DNA from: Streptomyces sp. 71268
GTDB taxonomy: Bacteria; Actinomycetota; Actinomycetes; Streptomycetales; Streptomycetaceae
Length of the DNA: 64,000 nucleotides
Assembly: GCF_029392895.1 (NCBI RefSeq)
Contig: NZ_CP114200.1
Span: forward strand, 897,501 to 961,500
Direction: 5' to 3'
Shown here: positions 1 to 11,020 of the stretch, piece after piece
Layout: the number at the start of each line of letters is the position of its first letter
Position numbering within the stretch: the stretch's first letter is position 1
The notes under the pieces: model-generated
Database searches by the model: none
Told to the model about the DNA's origin: nothing
The model's input: the letters and a program-made list of their open reading frames with translations, nothing else
Translations under genes and position numbers: made by a program

Positions 1-471
1 GGCGACCTGGACGACACGGCCACCCTGGAGCCGGACAGCGACGCGTGGGCCGGGGTCTACGGAGGCCGGGGCAACGACGTGCTCACGGCCTCCGCGTCCG
101 CCATGCTGTACGGCGAGGAGGGCGACGACCGCCTCGACGGCGGTGGCGGACCGTTCGGCTTCGGCTCCGACGGCGGCCCGGGCGACGACACCCTCACCCA
201 CTGCGGGCAGGACTGCTTCGGCGGCCCCGGCAACGACGCCCTGACCGGCACCGACGAGGAGAACAACCTGCACGGTGACGACGGCAACGACGTCCTGCGC
301 GGCGGGGGCGGCGCCGACGTCCTCTACGGCGGCAGGGACGACGACCGGCTCTACGGCGAGGCGGGGAACGACACGCTGTGGGGCAACAGCGGCGACGACG
401 TCCTGTGGGGCGGCCAGGGCACCGACAAGCTCTCCGGCGGCCCCGGCCGCAACGAGGTGCACCAGGACTGA
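1..471 (+). CDS. RTX-like calcium-binding repeat protein, C-terminal part (5' end outside window)
   Basis: The reading frame is open from the first base, so the gene begins outside the window. The visible 156 residues are mostly glycine/aspartate nonapeptide repeats of the type GGxGxDxLxG (for example GGRGNDVLT, YGEEGDDRLDG, GEAGNDTLWG). These are typical of RTX/hemolysin-type repeats that fold into a parallel beta-roll when they bind calcium. Such proteins are normally exported. The protein ends with NEVHQD and no further domain, so this is the C-terminal repeat block. A catalytic or signal region, if any, lies upstream and cannot be judged. Confidence 0.8.
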   Translation, partial: GDLDDTATLEPDSDAWAGVYGGRGNDVLTASASAMLYGEEGDDRLDGGGGPFGFGSDGGPGDDTLTHCGQDCFGGPGNDALTGTDEENNLHGDDGNDVLRGGGGADVLYGGRDDDRLYGEAGNDTLWGNSGDDVLWGGQGTDKLSGGPGRNEVHQD

Positions 472-528
472 GCGGCGACGACGGGCGGGCGAGCCGCGAC
501 GGTGTGCTCGCCGAAAGCCCGCACCGTT

Positions 529-563
529 GCTTCCTGATTCCTGCTTCCTGCTTCCTGCTTCCT
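529..563. repeat. Tandem heptamer repeat, 5 copies of GCTTCCT
   Basis: Five consecutive 7-bp units read GCTTCCT, with one variant copy (GATTCCT) at 536-542. They lie in the gap after the RTX-like gene. A second heptamer array of different sequence follows 58 bp later. Confidence 0.9.
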
Positions 564-620
564 GTGTCCACGTAACCCGCGCCCCGGCCGCCTCACCGCC
601 TGGCCCCGGGGCGCGGGAAC

Positions 621-669
621 GGCTACGGGCTACGGGCTACGGGCTACGGGCTACGGGCTACGGGCTACG
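621..669. repeat. Tandem heptamer repeat, 7 perfect copies of GGCTACG
   Basis: Seven perfect head-to-tail copies of GGCTACG fill this stretch. The last copy contains the TAG stop codon of the leftward TetR gene (665-667), so copy-number change would alter only the 3' flank of that gene. Confidence 0.95.
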
Positions 670-1309
670 GCAGGGTGGGCGGGAACGCGTGGTGCAGGCG
701 TGCGACCGGCGGCAGGGGCGCGGAGGTTCCCGCGTCCGGTGCGGCGCGGAACGCCTCGATCAGGTAGGCGGCGAAGCGGCGGGAGGCCGCGAGCCGGGTG
801 GCGGGCGGCGCGTCCTGGACGCCTCGGTGGGCCATGAGCATGAGGACCAGGTCGTCGACGACGAAGTCGGGGCGCAGCCGCCCGGCCCGCTGGGCGCGGC
901 GGGCCACCTCGGTCACCGCGCGCAGCGCGTGCTCCCGGTCGGCGGCGAAGTCCACGGCCTCCGGGTAGGCCGTCATGAAGGCGTCGGCGAACCCCCGGCT
1001 GTGGGCGTGGAGTTCACAGATTCGCTCGACCAGGTCCCGGAACCCCTGCCAGGGGTCCGGGTCCGCGAGGGCGTCCCGGACGGCGGCGTGGCAGGTCCGG
1101 CGCTGCGCGGCGAAGGCCTCCGCGATCAGCGCCCGCTTGGTCGGGAAGTGCCGGTAGAGCGTGGCCGGGCCGACGCCGGCGCGCCGGGCGACCTCGCGCA
1201 TGGGCGCGCTCAGCCCCTCGTCGCCGAAGACCGCGCGGGCGGCGTCCACCATGCGCGCTCGGTTGTCGCGGGCGTCGGAGCGCACCGGGTGAGACAAGTG
1301 ACCGGTCAT
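665..1309 (-). CDS. TetR/AcrR family transcriptional regulator
   Basis: This 214-residue protein has the usual TetR layout: an N-terminal helix-turn-helix at about residues 38-57 (REVARRAGVGPATLYRHF) and an all-alpha ligand and dimerisation domain after it. It is transcribed away from a zeta-crystallin-type oxidoreductase at 1434, which it probably represses. The ATG at 1309 is preceded by GAGAG. A GTG eight codons inside is possible, but no ribosome site is seen there. A palindromic region covers the ATG start (1289-1319), which fits autoregulation. The ligand is unknown. Confidence 0.88.
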   Translation of the reverse strand: MTGHLSHPVRSDARDNRARMVDAARAVFGDEGLSAPMREVARRAGVGPATLYRHFPTKRALIAEAFAAQRRTCHAAVRDALADPDPWQGFRDLVERICELHAHSRGFADAFMTAYPEAVDFAADREHALRAVTEVARRAQRAGRLRPDFVVDDLVLMLMAHRGVQDAPPATRLAASRRFAAYLIEAFRAAPDAGTSAPLPPVARLHHAFPPTLP

Positions 1310-1319
1310 CGTCTCTCAC
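1289..1319. promoter_or_regulatory. Palindromic operator candidate over the TetR start
   Basis: A 10-bp perfect palindrome TGACCGGTCA (1299-1308) is flanked by inverted arms GAGAC (1291-1295) and GTCTC (1311-1315). It lies in the 124-bp divergent gap and overlaps the TetR start codon, as expected for a TetR operator. Binding is inferred. Confidence 0.5.
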
Positions 1320-1433
1320 TTTAGCCAACCGGACGAGGGCGCCCGTTACGTTCGCAGCGCGGTGCCACCCCACCCGCGCCGTGCGTTCTCGGGGTGGGGC
1401 CGCCGCCCCCTTCACCCGCTCCGAGGAGTCGCC

Positions 1434-2396
1434 ATGAAAGCCGTCGTGATCGAGACGTTCGGGAGCCCGGACGGCCTGGAGGTGGTCGACGTACCCGTGC
1501 CCGATCCCGCTCCGGGCCAGGTGCGGGTCGCCACGGAGGCGATCGGGGTGGGCGGCGTGGACGCCGTGATCCGCCGGGGAGCGCTGGCCGCCCACGGCTT
1601 CCGGGCGGGCCACCTGCTCGGCAGCGAGGTAGCGGGCCGCGTCACCGCCGTGGGCGAGGGCGTGGACACCGCGTGGACCGGGCGGCGGGTGTGGGCCTTC
1701 ACCGGCCTGTCCGGTGGTTACGCCGAGCAGGCCATCGCCTCGGTCGAGGACGTCCTCCCGCTGCCCGCCGGCCTGAGCTGCGCCGACGCGGTGACCCTGG
1801 GCGCCTCCGGCGTCGTCGCCCACTTCGCCCTGGACCGGGCCCGCTTCGCGCCCGGCGACACGGTGCTGGTGCGTGGCGCGGCGGGCAGCATCGGGATCAC
1901 GACGGTCCAGCTCGCGGCCGGCGGCGGGGCCGGTGCGGTGGTGGTCACCACCGCGTCGGCCGAGCGCGGCGCCCGGCTGCGGGAGTTGGGCGCGACGCAC
2001 GTCCTGGACCGCTCCGGCGCGGGTGGCCCGGACACGCCGCACGGCTTCGACGTGGTGATCGACGTCGTGGCCGGCCCGCGACTCCCGTACTTCGTCGACC
2101 GGTTGAACGCCAACGGGCGGTACGTGGCGGTCGGCGTGGTCGGCGGGCAGCCGCCGACGGACTTCGGTGGGCGACTGCTGGCCGCCTTCCGCAGGTCGCT
2201 GTCGTTCGCCACCTTCAGCTCCGACACCGTGCCCGGCCCCGCCCGGCAGGCCGTGCGGTCGGCCCAGTTCGCCGACGCCGCCCGTGGGGCCCTGCGCACG
2301 GTCGTGCACGAGGTCCTGCCACTGAGCCAGGCGGCGCTGGCCCACCACGCGATGGACGCGGGCACGGTGTTCGGCCGGGTGGTGCTGACCCCCTGA
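1434..2396 (+). CDS. Zinc-independent MDR alcohol dehydrogenase / quinone oxidoreductase
   Basis: The product has 320 residues and belongs to the medium-chain dehydrogenase/reductase superfamily, zeta-crystallin (QOR) branch. The N-terminal GroES-like domain starts MKAVVIETFGSPDGLEVVDV. The Rossmann motif RGAAGSIG lies at about 147-154. The cysteine cluster of zinc alcohol dehydrogenases is absent, so NADPH-dependent reduction of quinones or enones is more likely than alcohol oxidation. The ATG at 1434 is chosen because GAGGAG lies just upstream and the conserved N-terminus begins there. It is divergent from the TetR gene at 1309, its probable regulator. Confidence 0.85.
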   Translation: MKAVVIETFGSPDGLEVVDVPVPDPAPGQVRVATEAIGVGGVDAVIRRGALAAHGFRAGHLLGSEVAGRVTAVGEGVDTAWTGRRVWAFTGLSGGYAEQAIASVEDVLPLPAGLSCADAVTLGASGVVAHFALDRARFAPGDTVLVRGAAGSIGITTVQLAAGGGAGAVVVTTASAERGARLRELGATHVLDRSGAGGPDTPHGFDVVIDVVAGPRLPYFVDRLNANGRYVAVGVVGGQPPTDFGGRLLAAFRRSLSFATFSSDTVPGPARQAVRSAQFADAARGALRTVVHEVLPLSQAALAHHAMDAGTVFGRVVLTP

Positions 2397-2613
2397 ACGG
2401 GGCCGACGCGGCCCGTACGACCTCGCGGCGCGCCCAGCCGGGCCGCCACGGGTGCGAGCAGGCCCGTGTCCGCCGCTGCCTGCCGAGGCGCCGCGATGCG
2501 ATGCCATGATGATCGGCTACGGCGGACGTCCGTGGGTGCGGCGCCCGGCCGACCGGCGGGCGCCCCACCCACGCGCCCGTCTCCCGGACCGTACGCCCGA
2601 CGGAGGAGAGCAC

Positions 2614-3072
2614 GTGACAGACCTGACGCGACAGGAATCGGTGAGTCCGGAGGTGCGGCGGCGCGTCCAGGAGAGCTTCGACCGTCAGGGGCTGATGAGC
2701 CACCTCGGTGCGCGGATATCGCACATGGCGCCGGGCCGCGTGCACATCGTGCTTCCGGGCCGCCCCGAGGTCACCCAGCAGAACGGCTACTTCCACGCCG
2801 GCGCCACCAGCGCCATCGCCGACAGCGCCGGCGGCTACGCCGCGTACACCCTGTTCCCCGACAACACGGACGTGCTCACCGTCGAGTACAAGGTCAACCT
2901 GCTCGCGCCGGCCATCGGCGACCACATCGAGGCGGTCGGGACCGTGATCAGGTCCGGACGCACCCTGACCGTCTGCCAGTTGGAGGTGTTCGGCGTTCAG
3001 GGTGACGGCGAGCGGAAGCCCGTCGCCCACGGGCAGCAGACGCTGATCCGGCTGGATCGCCCTGGGGACTGA
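2614..3072 (+). CDS. PaaI-family hotdog thioesterase
   Basis: A 152-residue single hotdog-fold protein. The stretch NGYFHAGATSAIAD at about 57-70 matches the PaaI/YbgC-like acyl-CoA thioesterase signature (Asn, His and a helix-capping Asp), which hydrolyses small acyl-CoA thioesters. The GTG start at 2614 follows CGGAGGAG; the open frame upstream reads as low-complexity arginine/proline sequence and is unlikely to be translated. It stands alone between the oxidoreductase and a converging metallo-hydrolase, with a strong hairpin after its stop. The substrate cannot be told from sequence. Confidence 0.85.
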   Translation: MTDLTRQESVSPEVRRRVQESFDRQGLMSHLGARISHMAPGRVHIVLPGRPEVTQQNGYFHAGATSAIADSAGGYAAYTLFPDNTDVLTVEYKVNLLAPAIGDHIEAVGTVIRSGRTLTVCQLEVFGVQGDGERKPVAHGQQTLIRLDRPGD

Positions 3073-3099
3073 GCAGTTGGCGGGCGGGTTGGTCAGGTC

Positions 3100-3124
3100 G
3101 GCGCCCGACCGTGGGTCGGGCGCC
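3100..3124. terminator. Bidirectional hairpin terminator
   Basis: An 11-bp perfect stem (GGCGCCCGACC / GGTCGGGCGCC) with a 3-nt loop sits between the converging thioesterase (ends 3072) and metallo-hydrolase (ends 3148). Confidence 0.75.
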
Positions 3125-3147
3125 CGCGCGGGCCGCCGCGCCGTGGG

Positions 3148-4038
3148 TCACGCGTCGACGGGGTGCCAGGCCGGGCCATCGTCGCCCGGACGTACGTGTC
3201 CGAACACCACGTCGGCGAAGTGGACGCCGAAGCCGATCGTGTCGGGCTCCTGGAGTTCGGCGACGAGTTGGCGGCGGAAGTCGGCGGACTGCGCGGTGTC
3301 GTGGTCGGACCAGGCGGACCACTCCGGGTGGCCGATCTGGACCGGCGAGTGCAGCGCGTCGCCGAAGGCGATCAGCCGGCGCCCGCCCCCGGTGATCACG
3401 TAGGCGGTGTGACCGGGCGTGTGGCCGAGGAGGAAGCGGACCCGGACGCCGGGGAAGACCTCCTGTCCGTCCGCCACCGTGCGCACCCGCGGCTCCATCG
3501 CGGCCAACGTCTCGGGGCTGGTGCCGTGCGCCTCCAGCAGGTCGCGCTGGGTCCACTCGGGCTCGGCGACCAGGTAGTCGGCCCCGGTGAAGGCGGGGTC
3601 GTCGGCGCCCGGGGCGCGGTGCGCGGCCCAGCCGACGTGGTCGACGTGCAGGTGCGTGAAGGCCACCGCCTCGATGTCCGCGGGGCGGTGGCCGAGGCGG
3701 GTCAGGTTGTCGAGGAGGGCGCCGCCGTAGGTGGTGCCGATCGGGCCGTCCGGCTGGGCGGGCACGGACTTGGGACCGAACCCGGCGTCGATCAGCAGCG
3801 CGCGCCCCTCCGCCTCCACCAGCAGCCCGCCGATGCCGGCCACGAGGTAGCCGGCGTCGTCCAGATACCCGGGGTGGGCGGCCCACACCTCGTCGGTGGT
3901 GTCGGGCAGCCAGCCGCGCGGGGCGAGTTGGACCGCCCCGTCCGGCACGTACGTCACCTTCGTCCCGCCGAGCTCCAGCGAGCGGAGTGCGGACGGCCGG
4001 CGCAGCCGCTCGGCCTGGTGCGATGCGGTGGTGCTCAT
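3148..4038 (-). CDS. MBL-fold metallo-hydrolase
   Basis: The 296-residue product carries the metallo-beta-lactamase zinc motif HLHVDH (residues 129-134), a second metal-ligand region GHTPGHTAY (about 205-213) and GDALH further on. This layout resembles N-acyl-homoserine lactonase/hydrolase-type MBL proteins, but the substrate is not known. The ATG at 4038 follows a GAAGGAAG ribosome site. The gene is divergent from a MarR regulator at 4242, and palindromes lie in the gap, so MarR control is likely. Confidence 0.85.
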   Translation of the reverse strand: MSTTASHQAERLRRPSALRSLELGGTKVTYVPDGAVQLAPRGWLPDTTDEVWAAHPGYLDDAGYLVAGIGGLLVEAEGRALLIDAGFGPKSVPAQPDGPIGTTYGGALLDNLTRLGHRPADIEAVAFTHLHVDHVGWAAHRAPGADDPAFTGADYLVAEPEWTQRDLLEAHGTSPETLAAMEPRVRTVADGQEVFPGVRVRFLLGHTPGHTAYVITGGGRRLIAFGDALHSPVQIGHPEWSAWSDHDTAQSADFRRQLVAELQEPDTIGFGVHFADVVFGHVRPGDDGPAWHPVDA

Positions 4039-4180
4039 GGGTACCTGCTTCCTTCCCGCGGAGAGCGCCTCCGCGAACGACTTCCGCGCACACGCGCATA
4101 CGCGCACACGACAAGGGCGGTCGTCGCCGGCCGCTGCCTCACTGGGCATCAGCCGGCGACGTCCCGGCAACCGTAAGCAT

Positions 4181-4214
4181 CAAGCTTGAACTATGCAAGC
4201 TAGCAATATTCAGG
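4181..4214. promoter_or_regulatory. MarR operator candidate in the divergent MBL/MarR promoter
   Basis: CAAGCTTG (4181-4188) is a perfect palindrome. Its second half also pairs with CAAGCT at 4196-4201 (AGCTTG, 7-nt spacer, CAAGCT). The segment is markedly AT-richer than its surroundings and lies just upstream of the MarR gene, as expected for an autoregulatory MarR site. Confidence 0.5.
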
Positions 4215-4241
4215 CTGGATGCTTTTGCTACGATTGGCCGC

Positions 4242-4667
4242 ATGACACACCCAGAGACACAGGCCATCGCCGAGCGGGAACTGTGTGGCCTGATCAACGG
4301 GATGGCCCACCAGATCGCCGAGCACGTACGGCAGCGCGCCGTCAGCCTGGGCCTGACCGCGCCACAGGCGACGGCGTTGCGCGAGCTGACCGGGCCGATG
4401 ACGATGCGCGAGCTAGCGGAGCGCATGAGCTGCGAACCCTCCAACGCCACCTTCGTGGTGGACAAGTTGGAGAAGCGGTCACTGATCGAGCGCCACCCGC
4501 ACCCCACCGACCGCCGCGCCAAGCAACTGGTCCTCACCCCGCAGGGCACCGCGCTGCGCGAGCGACTCCTCGAACTGCTCAGCTCGGACTCCCCGCTCGC
4601 GGGCCTGACGCGGGAGGAGCAGGCGACCCTGCAACGGCTGCTCACCCAGGCCACCACCCGCCCCTGA
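4242..4667 (+). CDS. MarR family transcriptional regulator
   Basis: A 141-residue protein with the MarR fold: N-terminal dimerisation helices, then a winged helix at about residues 50-100 (MTMRELAERMSCEPSNATFVVDKLE, wing HPHPTDRRAKQLVLT). The ATG at 4242 gives the usual MarR length. It is divergent from the MBL-fold hydrolase and separated from it by an AT-rich palindromic region, so it probably represses both genes in response to a small molecule. The effector is unknown. Confidence 0.88.
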   Translation: MTHPETQAIAERELCGLINGMAHQIAEHVRQRAVSLGLTAPQATALRELTGPMTMRELAERMSCEPSNATFVVDKLEKRSLIERHPHPTDRRAKQLVLTPQGTALRERLLELLSSDSPLAGLTREEQATLQRLLTQATTRP

Positions 4668-4694
4668 GGCGGCACGCGGGGCGCGGCGCCCCCG

Positions 4695-5408
4695 TCAGCG
4701 CGACCGGTACCCGTCGCGCGCCTCGGCGGCGACCTTCAGGTCGCTCAACCACGCCTCCAGCCCGGCCCCGAGGAGCGCGGTCGCGGTGGGGACGTCGGCC
4801 TCGACCTGGGCCCCGGTGTGGGTCTCCGCGGTACGCACCAGGACACCGCCCCTGACCTCGGTGAAGGTCCACACGTGAACGCCGTTGTCGATGCGCAGCC
4901 CCTCGCCGACGGCGGGGCCGGTCCAGCGGATGCAGGAGTGGCGCTTGAGCTGTTCGACGGTCGAGGTGATGCCGAGCGTGGTGTCGGGGATCGAGGGCAC
5001 GCCACGTACGGGCGTCGTCCAGTGGAACGCCGAGCCCTCCCGGAACCGGCCGTGGTCGAGCCGGTCGGCGGTCTCGACGGGGCGCTGCCATGACGGCCAG
5101 CGCTCCACGTCGGTCTGCAACTTCCAGATGGTGCGCAGCGGCGCGCGGATCACGGTCTCGGCCTGGTAGCGCACGACGGCCTTGGGATCGACCCCTGCTC
5201 CGCGACACGTGACGGCGGCGCCCGGGCGGGACTCGCCCGAGGGGGTCGCGGTCGACTGGGGAACGGCCGGCCGCGGAGAGGTCGCCTGGGGAGCGCCGGC
5301 TCGCGGCGTGGCACCGGCGGGCGTCGCGACGGTGGCGAGGACGCCCGCGACGGCGAGCGGCAGGGCGAACAGAGCACTGCGGGTACGGGTGCTGGGCGTG
5401 CCGGGCAT
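4695..5408 (-). CDS. Secreted SRPBCC-fold (START-like) protein
   Basis: The 237-residue product begins with a typical signal peptide: basic MPGTPSTRTR, hydrophobic core LFALPLAVAGVLATVA, then a likely cleavage near GATPRA. A proline/alanine/threonine linker follows. The C-terminal 150 residues resemble the polyketide cyclase/dehydrase SRPBCC family (VRYQAETVIRAPLRTIW, VERWPSW). Most SRPBCC proteins are cytosolic, so an exported one is mildly unusual. The ATG at 5408 has AAGGGG upstream. It converges with the MarR gene. The ligand is unknown. Confidence 0.75.
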   Translation of the reverse strand: MPGTPSTRTRSALFALPLAVAGVLATVATPAGATPRAGAPQATSPRPAVPQSTATPSGESRPGAAVTCRGAGVDPKAVVRYQAETVIRAPLRTIWKLQTDVERWPSWQRPVETADRLDHGRFREGSAFHWTTPVRGVPSIPDTTLGITSTVEQLKRHSCIRWTGPAVGEGLRIDNGVHVWTFTEVRGGVLVRTAETHTGAQVEADVPTATALLGAGLEAWLSDLKVAAEARDGYRSR

Positions 5409-5713
5409 GGCGTTCCCCTTGTCGGGTTTCGGTGCACAAGGCTGGCGGACGCGGATAGTTGGGGCATCGATGACCGCCCACACCACTCGCGGAACGCGTC
5501 GGACGACTCGCGGCGCGAGCCTCTCTGTCGTTCGTTATAAGTTCTAACTCTTGCGAATAGCTCCGGTCAAGAGCGTTGGTGAGAACCTCTCACTGACGTA
5601 CGAGCGCGTCACCGAGGCAGCGCACCCGCGCGAGCCACGCCGCCGCCCACCGCACCGCCCTCACCCTCGGCCGGCCGACCACCCGGCCGACCGCCCGGTC
5701 GCCCGACCACCGC
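5409..5713. promoter_or_regulatory. Intergenic region with promoter-like AT-rich stretch and inverted repeat
   Basis: No gene is seen in these 305 bp. An AT-rich segment around 5530-5565 probably holds the promoter of the leftward SRPBCC gene. GTGAGA-ACC-TCTCAC (5579-5593) is a perfect 6-bp inverted repeat that could be an operator. Confidence 0.35.
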
Positions 5714-8040
<2,327 letters not shown>

Positions 8041-8239
8041 CTCCGCCCCGCGAGCCCGCGCCCGCCCCAGCCGCCGAACCGGTCGGGGTGACCGGGGCGG
8101 GCTCGCTCACAGCGATGGTGACCAGGCCGCCCGCCCCGCGCCGCCCCCTCCCGCGCCGCCGGTTGGTCTATCCGTCGTGATCGTGTGAGCGGTAGCTTTT
8201 CGACATCGAGCCACGAGTGCACCGTGATAGCTTCTCACT

Positions 8240-8253
8240 CAAGCTTCAGCTTG
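8240..8253. promoter_or_regulatory. TetR operator candidate CAAGCT-TC-AGCTTG
   Basis: A perfect 6-bp inverted repeat with a 2-nt spacer lies 31 bp before the TetR start at 8284, in an AT-richer promoter-like segment. Position suggests autoregulation. Confidence 0.55.
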
Positions 8254-8283
8254 TAGCACGCTGGATCGGGAGGGTGGCAGGCC

Positions 8284-8940
8284 ATGGCGGAGACCCGCGC
8301 GACGACGACCCCGCGCGAGCGCTACCGCGCCCAGGTGCGCACGGAGATCAAGGAACGCGCGTGGGAGCAGATCGCCACGACGGGGGCGTCCGCGCTGTCC
8401 CTGAACGCGATCGCCAAGCAGATGGGCATGAGCGGCCCCGCGCTCTACCGCTACTTCGCCAACCGGGACGACCTGATCACCGCGCTGATCCGGGACGCGT
8501 ACCGGAGCCTGGCCGACGCCTGCCGGCTGGCCACGGAGGCCGGCCACGGGCCGGACCTCGCCGCCCTCGCGCACGCCCTGCGCGACTGGGCCCTGGCCGA
8601 CCCGCAGCGGTACTTCCTGGTCTACGGCACGCCCGTGCCCGGCTACCACGCGCCCGAGGACACCACGGCGATCACCCGCGAGATCATGACGCTCATGCTC
8701 GACGCCTGCGCCGCCCTCCCCGCGAGCGGGCCCGCCTCGCCGTTCGACGCGCACCTCGCCGACCACCGCGAGTGGACCGGCGACCACCCCGCACCCCCCG
8801 CGGCCCTGCACCGGGCCCTGTCCTTCTGGACCCGCCTGCACGGCCTCCTCTCCCTGGAGCTCGCCGGCCACTTCGCGGGAATGGACTTCGACCCCGCCGA
8901 GATGTTCGCGGCCGAGCTGGACGCCCTGCTGGCGAACTAG
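8284..8940 (+). CDS. TetR/AcrR family transcriptional regulator (WHG-domain type)
   Basis: A 218-residue TetR protein. The HTH lies at about residues 37-58 (LNAIAKQMGMSGPALYRYFANR). The C-terminal domain with PVPGYHAPEDT and WTRLHGLLSLELAGHF resembles the WHG subgroup of TetR regulators. The ATG at 8284 has GGGAGGG upstream, and a perfect inverted repeat just before it is a likely self-operator. The gene stands alone between dgdA and a leftward NmrA-like gene, so its target cannot be assigned. Confidence 0.88.
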   Translation: MAETRATTTPRERYRAQVRTEIKERAWEQIATTGASALSLNAIAKQMGMSGPALYRYFANRDDLITALIRDAYRSLADACRLATEAGHGPDLAALAHALRDWALADPQRYFLVYGTPVPGYHAPEDTTAITREIMTLMLDACAALPASGPASPFDAHLADHREWTGDHPAPPAALHRALSFWTRLHGLLSLELAGHFAGMDFDPAEMFAAELDALLAN

Positions 8941-9168
8941 GGCTGCGTCGGAAGTGCTCAAGAACTCTTGCGGAGATGGCCTTCTGAGATGGGTGCGGGT
9001 CCTTCTGAGTGACGGCACGCCATAGCCACGAGATGACCTCCCGACCTGCGCGGTTCGACCGCTCGGGGCTTCCCTGAACAGGGGCCCGGCCTCGGCGTCA
9101 AGCGTGTGGGCGACGGAGTCGGGATCCGGTGCTTCGGTCGCCTGTGTCAACGTGTATTGACGTCCCTC

Positions 9169-10020
9169 TCAGCGGAAGTCCGCCGCGTGGTCCACCGCCC
9201 ACTCCTGGAAGGATCGGGCCGGGGTGCCCGTGATGCGCTCCACTTCATCGTTGACCGGCTCCGGGTTCTCGAGCATCTCCGCCTGGGCCGGCAACACGGC
9301 CTCCACCAGCTCTGCCGGGTAGCCCGCGGCCTTCATCTGCTCGATGGCCTCGTGCAGCGCGACCTCCTCGAACCGCACCGGTCGCCCGATCGCCTCGCTG
9401 ATCAGGGCTACCTGTCGTTCCTGGGTGATCAGTTCGGGGCCGGTGATCAGGGGGCGGGTGCCGAGCAGGGCGTCGGTCGTCAGCGCCTGAACGGCGACCG
9501 CGGCCATGTCCGCCTCGTGGATCAGCGGGCGGGCCAGCCTTGCCAGCGGCGCCCGTACCGCACCGGTGGTGCGGACCTCCTCCGCCCAGCCCAGCGTGTT
9601 GCTCGCGAATCCGGTGGGCCGCAGCGCCGTCCACTCCAGGCCCGACGCCTCGATCAGCCGCTCCAGCTCCGTGTGGAACATGGTGATCGCCTCGCCGGGC
9701 TTCTCCTTCTCGCTCCCGACCCCGGCGGATGACAGGTATACCACCCGTCGAGCGTGCTTCCCGATCGCGTCGATCACGTCCGGCGCGCCCTCAGCGCTCA
9801 GGAACGGCCACACCAGGAAGACCGAATCGACGCCCTCCAGAGCCGTGCCCAGCGACGCGGGATCACCGAGATCGCCGCGCACCGCCTGCACACCCTGCGG
9901 GAAGTCCGCCTCCCCTCGCACCAGCGCCCGCACGGGCACGCCCGCCGCGTGCAGTTGGGTCACCACCGCGCCGCCGACCTTTCCCGTCGCGCCGGACACC
10001 AGGATCCTGGGCTGTGTCAT
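9169..10020 (-). CDS. NmrA-like NAD(P)-binding protein (atypical SDR)
   Basis: The 283-residue protein begins MTQPRILVSGATGKVGGAVV, an extended-SDR Rossmann motif (GATGKVGG, about 10-17). It continues with NmrA/YtfG-like features (VDSVFLVWPF, VVYLSSAGVGS, WTALRPTGFASN). Members reduce quinones or act as redox-sensing NAD(P)-binding proteins without the canonical SDR catalytic Tyr. The ATG at 10020 has GGAGATTCCG in front of it. Its neighbours do not form an operon with it. Function beyond NAD(P) binding is inferred. Confidence 0.82.
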   Translation of the reverse strand: MTQPRILVSGATGKVGGAVVTQLHAAGVPVRALVRGEADFPQGVQAVRGDLGDPASLGTALEGVDSVFLVWPFLSAEGAPDVIDAIGKHARRVVYLSSAGVGSEKEKPGEAITMFHTELERLIEASGLEWTALRPTGFASNTLGWAEEVRTTGAVRAPLARLARPLIHEADMAAVAVQALTTDALLGTRPLITGPELITQERQVALISEAIGRPVRFEEVALHEAIEQMKAAGYPAELVEAVLPAQAEMLENPEPVNDEVERITGTPARSFQEWAVDHAADFR

Positions 10021-10173
10021 CGGAATCTCCTCGTCTCGCCGTTCGATGACACGACTCTCGTACGTCAACCAAGGTTCAGGTCAAGCACCGGCCGGAGTGG
10101 CCATCAGGCGCTGTTCCAGCAGGCCATCCGCCCGCGGTGGTGGAACGTGGATCCCCCGCGTGACAGCCGAGCG

Positions 10174-10530
10174 TCACACCCACTCGTTGATGGCTGCGAT
10201 GGGCTCGGTCGCCTCGTAGCGGACCGCGAGCTTGTCGTATCGCGTGGCGAGGCATGATCACTGGCTGCAGCGAACACGCCGCCCGGCGGCTCCTTCCGCA
10301 GTGCACCCCGCTTCCGGGCGCCGGCCGCGTGCTGATGGGCGCGGCACACCGGTCCCACGCGATCGCACCTTCCGCATCGGCCAGGCACCGGAGGTGGCTG
10401 AGGATCCGGTGCCAGGTGCCCTCCCGCTGCCATCGGCGGCACAGATCGTGGATCCGGCCCCACGGCCCGAGCGGCACTCGCGGGCGAGCCCGCCCGGAGG
10501 TTCCGGACGGGCTCGTCGTCGTTCTCGCAC
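10174..10530 (-). pseudogene. Degenerate IS5-family transposase remnant
   Basis: Pieces of a Streptomyces IS5-type transposase appear on the minus strand in different frames. The order is PLGPWGRIHDLCRRWQREGTW and RILSHLRCLADAEGAI, then AHQHAAGARKRGALRKEPPGG after a frame change, then the C-terminal end LATRYDKLAVRYEAT followed by INEWV and a stop at 10174-10176. The catalytic middle is missing, so this is an internally deleted, frameshifted relic that cannot be active. No clear terminal inverted repeats or target duplication were found, and the outer limits are approximate. Confidence 0.75.
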
Positions 10531-10574
10531 CAGCGGTCAGGGGTGCTGGCGGGCGCGGCGCCGGAGTGCGGGGG

Positions 10575-10979
10575 TCAGGCGGCGATCGCCTCCTCGATCG
10601 TCTGCCGGATCTCCAGGACGCCGTCGACACCAGTGACCTCAAGAAGGCGTCGCACCTGCGCTGACGGTGCGACGATGCGCAGCTTCCCCGACCGGTGGGT
10701 GATGAGCAGCAGGTTCAGGAACGTCGAGTCGGCGAAGGCGATGTCGCTGGCGTCGAGGACGACCTTCGGGTACTGCTTCGCCGCGGTGTGCAGCGCCTCT
10801 CTCAGCACGGTGATCGAGCCCATGTCGTACTCGCCGACAGCGGCGATCACACAGGCTCCGCGGTACTCGTACTGCCGCACCTCGGAGTCGTACGAGGCGT
10901 GTGCAGTGACCTGTTCTGGCGCCAGTGTCGCGCTGGAGATGCTCGCGCGTGCCGGCAGGGTGGCCTCGTTCCAGGGCAC
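10575..10979 (-). CDS. STAS-domain anti-sigma-factor antagonist
   Basis: A 134-residue protein with one STAS domain: core strand CVIAAVGEYDMGSI at about 43-56, then VVLDASDIAFADSTFLNLL with the conserved phosphorylatable Ser/Thr region (D-S-T) near residue 85-90. Such proteins bind and inhibit anti-sigma kinases of the SpoIIAB/RsbW type. The GTG at 10979 is preceded by AAGGAGACC. It is divergent from a small HTH gene at 11087, with a long inverted repeat in between. The partner sigma factor is not in the window. Confidence 0.85.
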   Translation of the reverse strand: MPWNEATLPARASISSATLAPEQVTAHASYDSEVRQYEYRGACVIAAVGEYDMGSITVLREALHTAAKQYPKVVLDASDIAFADSTFLNLLLITHRSGKLRIVAPSAQVRRLLEVTGVDGVLEIRQTIEEAIAA

Positions 10980-11020
10980 CTCGGTCTCCTTCTGTGCTTC
11001 TCCCGTGCGGGAGCACGTCG

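Noticed and set aside
529..669. CRISPR-like array at the left end
   Set aside because: The units are 7-bp direct tandem copies without spacers, and no cas genes are nearby.
10174..10530. Active insertion sequence
   Set aside because: The transposase is split over several frames and lacks its catalytic middle; no terminal repeats were found.
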